Source of the DNA: Nemertoderma westbladi
Taxonomy: Eukaryota > Xenacoelomorpha > Nemertodermatida > Nemertodermatidae
DNA length: 22,315 nucleotides
Assembly (NCBI GenBank): GCA_032718475.1
Contig: JAUCBJ010005715.1
Coordinates: forward strand, 1 to 22,315
Direction of reading: 5' to 3'
Every line of letters begins with the position of its first letter. The stretch's first letter is position 1. The notes under the pieces are model-generated. The model saw nothing but the letters and a program-made list of their open reading frames with translations. It was not told the origin of the DNA and made no database searches. Below, in pieces: positions 17,597-22,315 of this stretch. The position numbers and the translations under genes were made by a program.

Positions 17597-19100
17597 TGTA
17601 AAAGCTTTTGTGGGATAACTGATACGTTTGCCTTTGCTGGCCAGTTCCCCCCCAGTCGCTAGAATACTCTCAAAGGGATTTATAACTAAAATAGTGCAAG
17701 CTACCAGCTTATTGGCTGATGTGCTGTACGGAGATATCTGGGCTCAGTTTAATCGGCCAACTAGCTTAGAGAGGTTGCCTTAGCCTTGCTGTTCGTGTCG
17801 GCCAATAGAATTTGCGTAGGCGTTGATTTCGACCTATCCCAGCGTTACTGAACTGAATTTCCTATCTCTATGCTCATCATCTGTGTTGAACGGGGCTTCG
17901 TGGAATAAGAGTTTTTGGTATACTCGTATAGTGGTAGTAGTCATATGATTTTATATGATTCTGTTGTTGTGTTCCCATTTTCGCCATAACACCGGCTTTT
18001 TGGGAAGAACTCTAGTAAAACTGCTTAAATTATCGAAAGTATAAACTGTTACCTAACCTACCTACTCATGAATCAAACGAACTCACTAACTCACTTAATT
18101 TAACTGCATTAATCATATTGTTTGTACTGTTATTTACCGTCAGTTATTAATTGTACCTATTTGTTGATGGAAATATTGCTCTTTGGATAATACGGATAAA
18201 TCACCCAAATTTCCCAATTTTCTTGATACACTACAGGTTAGAGAGACCGGCTATACATAACAATTGCGATTTATATTAATGTGGTGTGTATTGAATCTAA
18301 TGTTATTTAGCAGACCCTACATGAGTCAATTGCTGCTCTCTTTATGTGTGATCAAATATACTGACGGTCGGCAGAATAGTGTGCATGATTGTGATTGGTA
18401 ACAAAGTATTTCCTAAAGAATACGCTTTATACTTTAATCATAAGCGGTATCGTTGCGTTTTGGTATAAGTCTTAGTTCTGTTTAAATAGATAGAGCGCCG
18501 CGTCCTAAAGGAACTGTTAATATTTCCCGAAAGCCAATAATATCTGTCAGAGATTAATTATTAACGATCTATCGAATAATACAGTAAGTTTACGCTGCAA
18601 CCTTACACTGCAATAATAAAATTTAAGCATCCGAATTCAGCCTCCCGGGTGTAGATCCATCGGGTGAATGATCGCGCATGGGCTGACTTCGGCTAATGTT
18701 TTGTGTATTAGCATAAATTGTTGTCGTATGCTAAAGGTGTTTTAATTAACTAAAAGACATATAAATTTTGGCAGGTTAAACTGCTAAAGGTCTTCAAAAG
18801 CGCGAACAGTAACAGTTTATAATCTTATTGCAGTAGGCAATAAGGTTGCAAAATACCGTAGTGACTGGTAAAACTGAACCGGTACTTCTGTAGGTCAGTA
18901 GGCCTAACTGTCATCACCGGTACCGGTACTGCTGTATCAGTACATTAGTATTATTCGAATTTGATTGGTGTATACCGGTAGGTCTTAGTACTTAATCAGG
19001 GACTGCAGCCCTGAATTTTTATTGAGATTTTACCTATTTCTGTCGGTTTTATTTCCTAGTAGGCTAATATTGAGCAGAAGGCGTGTGACCCTGCTCAGAT

Positions 19101-19675
19101 TGTAGGCTGAACTGCTGTCTGACTGTTGTTGAGTTTGGAGAGATTACGGCGTGTGTAGAGTTTGTCTGATAAAGTGCCGTTAGTAAGTTGGGGCAGCCAT
19201 ATGCGGTAAGGTCAATCCCCTCTTAAAGAATAAGTCGTACTACCGTGTTAGAACGCATACTAACTAACAGTTTCAGAGTCTGCATATACTGTAGTTTATT
19301 TAGGCTTGATCGTAGTCTGCCAGTGTTTTAGCCTGTGTTTGTTTGTGTGGTCTGTTCAGGTACCGTAATAGTTATTACTCAAATATTTGTAGGCTGGATT
19401 GTTGTCTAGCTATTTTTAGGTCTGAAGGGATTGCTGCGTGTGTAGAGTTGGTCTGATAAAGTGCCGTTAGTAAGTTGGGGCAGCCATAAGCTGTAAGGTC
19501 AATCCCCTCTTAAAGAGTAAGTCGTACTACCGTGTTAGATCGCATACTAACTAACAGTTTCAGAATCTGCACATACTGTAGTTTGTTTAGGCTTGATAGT
19601 AGTTTGCCAGCGTTTGGTTTGTATTTGTTTGAGTATTCTGTACGGGTAGCGTAATATTTATTATTCAGAGTTTAT
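19101..19675. repeat. 287-bp tandem duplication in copy F leader
   Basis: TGTAGGCTG starts at 19101 and 19388, and both units carry GTGCCGTTAGTAAGTTGGGG, GTCGTACTACCGTGTTAGA and CATACTGTAGTTT in order. Copy E has one unit (from about 14539); copy C has a cut-off second unit with the same 287-bp period. Confidence 0.9.
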
Positions 19676-20596
19676 GCGATTATTCGCAACATTCATGTCC
19701 CCAAGTTTATTCCTACAGTAATTGTGCTTGTTATACATACCGTTATAGTTAAACTAACCCCGGTACTACATCAGGGCTGCTCGGCGTAGGTAAAGACTGG
19801 AGATTTTGTGCTTCGGTCACTCCAGCAGATGCCGTGGTTCTTTTAACTGTTCAAGTATATTTAACTACTGATTATTTGTTATACCGGTACTTGTACCTAA
19901 TTTAGGGTTTAGTGTACAGTGCTTTCCGAAGTAATTAGTGTAGGCAGTATATTTGTGTTGTAAAGTGGTTGATAGGCACATTCGTTAGCTCTATTAGCTT
20001 CTGGGTAGGAACAATCCGTGATACATAACGTAGTACCTATAGCGATACGGTTATAGGTCGTCAGGCGGTGGTATTTTCCTATCTGGACAGTACAATATAT
20101 TTACTACTTATTATTTCAAATACCGTAGTACCCTGTCCGTTGTAATAACCAGAATTCTAACCCTTTGTTAGGCTGGTTTGTAGACTTCCTGTAAAATTAC
20201 CCTAAAAATTTCGTACGTAATATTTTGTTGTGTTTAATTAGAGAATTAATCTCATCAGTATCGTAAGTAATTTGTAGTATTAAGTAACTTAGGTAAATTA
20301 GAATTATCAGTTTTAGTGTCAAATAAATAGCACTTCACTGAGAGGCGTTCAGCTTCTGTGTAGTGACTCCCCCAGAAATAATAACATTTATTTCAAATAT
20401 TGACAAAAACCCATATAAACGGGTATATAAATATTATAAATCAAATCAAACGATTTATAAATAGTAGGCTTGTCATACAACAACTAGGTCTCACTACCAG
20501 TTGGACTACTACTTAAACAACGGTAATAAAGTAAGTTAAAGTAGCTAAGTAACCTTAAAATATTCAGGAATTCAATTATTCTAAAAATAATTGACA

Positions 20597-20890
20597 TACC
20601 GGTACTCACTATAGGCTTATTATATTTATCTCTATAAATTTGAGCTGAAATCATACCGGTACTCTGTAATTAATTCTAGTTCATAATTATACTTATATAC
20701 TATAAGTGTAAGCTGTATACCGGTATTCACTATAGGCCTACTATATATATATATATATTTGTGCTAAAATTATATACCGGTACTCTGTGACAAATCTAGT
20801 CTGTAATAATACTTATATATATATTATAAGCATACCGTTATTCTAATATATTGTATATATATCACGTTACACTGAGTAACGGTACCGGTA
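20597..20890. repeat. 121-bp duplication with TACCGGTA palindromes in copy F
   Basis: Units begin TACCGGTA(C/T)TCACTATAGG at 20597 and (with TATTCACT) at 20718. Each has a second TACCGGTA(CTCTGT) at 20654 and 20775, and ends in a TTATATA...TATAAG hairpin-capable stretch. A fifth TACCGGTA lies at 20883. Copy E has a single unit at 15765-15890. An (AT)n run inside the second unit is a likely slippage site. Confidence 0.85.
20866..20880 (+). promoter_or_regulatory. Conserved GTTACACTGAGTAAC motif before ORF1
   Basis: Identical to 15913-15927 in copy E although surrounding AT-rich DNA has diverged. GTTAC and GTAAC can pair around ACTGA. It follows a TATATATAT run, so it sits where a transcription start or early leader hairpin would be expected. 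Confidence 0.4.
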
Positions 20891-20978
20891 ATAAATCGCT
20901 AGGCTTGCGGTCATACTGAATTACCAGACTTGCTTTAACTGAAACTATAGTAGTAGATATTCAACTGTATAACTAAAC

Positions 20979-22315
20979 ATGTCTGACACTCAGCAAAACC
21001 TGTCAGACAGTCTGATCGATACAACTATCTGTGATTCAGATAGGAGTGTGGAGCGAATAAGAAAGGAGTTCGGCTCACCTCCTACTGCAAAAAGGGTCAT
21101 CCCTCCAGTAGTATCAGACCCTAGGCTAGTCCACCATAGGTCCATCATAGGCACTCGGGCACAGGTAAAACGGGACCAAGAGGCAGTTGTCCTATCGCAG
21201 CAACATCTTGGTCAAGAACCTACTTCCCAGCGACCCGATAGCTCCAGCAGTTCGGATACTGTAGAGTTGACTCCCGAACATGGAGTGCAGATGGCTGATA
21301 CAGTCTACTCGGACCCCCTTCTTACTCTTCCTGCTGCAGTGCTAACTACTATATTCATTGCGGTGGAGGAACATCAAGCCGACTGGGCGAAGAATAAGCG
21401 AGCGACCCAAGATAATTACGCGGGATACGCCAGGGAAGAATTGATATCTATTGTTGAATCACAATGGAACTTTCCCGGACTCGGACTTCCATTGGATCTG
21501 TCCGAGGCTACTTGGGAAGATATACACAGGATGGGAGTGGCTAAAGATACAATGGATCCAGCTGTTTGGAAGAGGTCGGCAGCAGGATATGTGCAGGGAT
21601 TCTTCGGATCCTTGGATCGATTGGAAGAACAACTGTTTCGACAACCTCACGGACCTCAAGAGCAGGAAGAGTTACTATATCAAATACGCGAAAGAACCCT
21701 ACGCATACGACTAATCCTCTCAGCCTTTGAGGAAACTTCCAAAAGAAGACAAGACACGTCGCTGCAGGTTGCTGTCAAAACTTGGTTACATCGGGTAGAT
21801 CTCAAAGTCCAGGAAACGGCCCAGTGGAAATCCCAGCTGGCTGAGAGATCAACCTATGAAGAACCAACTGATGTCACCCTTTCTCAAGCAAAAAGCGAAG
21901 AGGCCGCCGAGGAACCGCGAACTAGAGACGCTATCGACATTTATTTGTCCGACTATCAGCGATTCCTAGGAGACGAAGAGTTGAGGAGACGGCTGTCTGG
22001 ACTTTCCCCTAATAGTGAAGGAACCAAGCTTGTGTTGGACTCAATCGATGCCGAAATGTTAGCTGCAAACCAAGCTGAACGTGATGAAAAACTCCGCCTC
22101 ACTAGAGTCCGAGAAGAACAAATAAAGAAAAGAAGGATAGAGGAACAAAAGGCGGCGGCTATGGCAGATGCAGAAGCAGAAAGAAAAGCAGCAAAGGCGG
22201 CGGCTATAGCAGATGCAGAAGCAGAAAGAAAAGCAGCAAAGGCGGTGGCTATGGCAGATGCAGAAGCAGAAAGAAAGGCAGCAAAGGCAGTGGCAGAAGC
22301 AGAAAGGAGAGCATC
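20979..22315 (+). CDS. ORF1 of copy F, unrecognised coiled-coil protein, 3' end outside window
   Basis: The ATG at 20979 opens a frame with no stop for 445 codons to the window edge; the E homologue predicts about 500 residues in total. Residues 1-100 are Ser/Gln/Asp-rich and probably disordered. About 105-310 is a helical region with conserved Trp (QADW, SQWN, TWED, VWKR, KTWL) and a GYVQGFF motif shared with E. About 317-350 is a DAIDIYLSDYQR...LRRRLSGLSPNSEG block. From about 375 there is a highly charged coiled coil, then (from 392) a 15-residue unit, AAAMADAEAERKAAK, three times and a partial fourth, encoded by exact 45-bp steps from 22152. No signal peptide, membrane segment, CCHC knuckle or enzyme motif is visible. 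A Gag-like structural role is inferred from its position after a long repeated leader. Reading-frame conservation against E supports a real protein. Confidence 0.8.
   Translation, partial: MSDTQQNLSDSLIDTTICDSDRSVERIRKEFGSPPTAKRVIPPVVSDPRLVHHRSIIGTRAQVKRDQEAVVLSQQHLGQEPTSQRPDSSSSSDTVELTPEHGVQMADTVYSDPLLTLPAAVLTTIFIAVEEHQADWAKNKRATQDNYAGYAREELISIVESQWNFPGLGLPLDLSEATWEDIHRMGVAKDTMDPAVWKRSAAGYVQGFFGSLDRLEEQLFRQPHGPQEQEELLYQIRERTLRIRLILSAFEETSKRRQDTSLQVAVKTWLHRVDLKVQETAQWKSQLAERSTYEEPTDVTLSQAKSEEAAEEPRTRDAIDIYLSDYQRFLGDEELRRRLSGLSPNSEGTKLVLDSIDAEMLAANQAERDEKLRLTRVREEQIKKRRIEEQKAAAMADAEAERKAAKAAAIADAEAERKAAKAVAMADAEAERKAAKAVAEAERRA

Larger units (their letters stand above)
17597..22315 (+). mobile_element. 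TGTAAAAG-family element, copy F, runs off the right edge
   Basis: Begins with TGTAAAAGCTTTTG at 17597, inside or directly after the coding end of copy E. The leader of 3,382 bp (17597-20978) aligns in order with E but is longer because of a 287-bp and a 121-bp duplication. It is followed by an open ORF1. It belongs with copy C by sequence style. Whether it ends as a nested insertion in E, or E and F are a tandem pair, depends on sequence beyond the window. Confidence 0.8.

Noticed and set aside
21451-21714. 87-codon plus-strand frame within ORF1 of copy F
   Set aside because: It is in a different frame from the 445-codon ORF that covers the whole region.

Overview
The window looks like a transposon nest in a metazoan, probably invertebrate, genome. 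It is mostly AT-rich and non-coding, with simple-sequence tracts, an RTE-clade LINE fragment, decayed reverse-transcriptase pieces, and several diverged copies of long repeat families in both orientations. There is no bacterial-style gene packing, and I see no intact host gene, rRNA or tRNA. The species cannot be read from the sequence.

Layout. 1-2121 is GC-richer: an unrecognised basic protein frame open at the left edge, two tandem hairpins, a compact candidate pseudoknotted RNA (1500-1676) and a twice-repeated 69-bp hairpin unit. 2122-4794 is AT-rich, with a 25-bp tandem repeat, an 18-bp palindrome and a plausible CCAAT/TATA promoter, but no gene. 4795-6701 is copy C (minus) of the main repeat family. 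6912-9378 is a composite element with foldback-type terminal inverted repeats and a flanking 8-bp direct repeat. It carries a broken RT-ORF C-terminus, a 21-C homopolymer, a degenerate minisatellite and a helically phased palindrome array. 9379-10204 is AT-rich repeats.

The main family, called here the TGTAAAAG family after its shared 5' end, has four copies: C (4795-6701, minus), D (10205-11354, minus), E (12160-17596, plus) and F (17597 to the window end, plus). E and F have about 3.0-3.4 kb of non-coding leader (long-LTR-like) and then a roughly 500-codon ORF for an unrecognised helical protein with an Ala/Glu/Lys-rich coiled coil. The E copy is dead (four in-frame stops, one frameshift). 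The F copy is open for all 445 codons in the window and is the only intact-looking gene here. A possible second ORF overlaps the ORF1 stop in E and is cut by the F terminus. C and F form one subfamily (shared 287-bp internal duplication); D and E form another (shared 49-bp terminal duplication).

D and E face each other around 805 bp holding a broken, unrecognised minus-strand reading frame, so together they are a 1.15-kb inverted repeat able to form a long hairpin. E was later hit by an internally deleted RTE-type LINE with a 13-bp target duplication; the unoccupied site survives in D. The candidate for an undescribed system is the E/F element: very long variable leader, novel coiled-coil ORF1, overlapping ORF2 start, and covarying hairpins in its leader.
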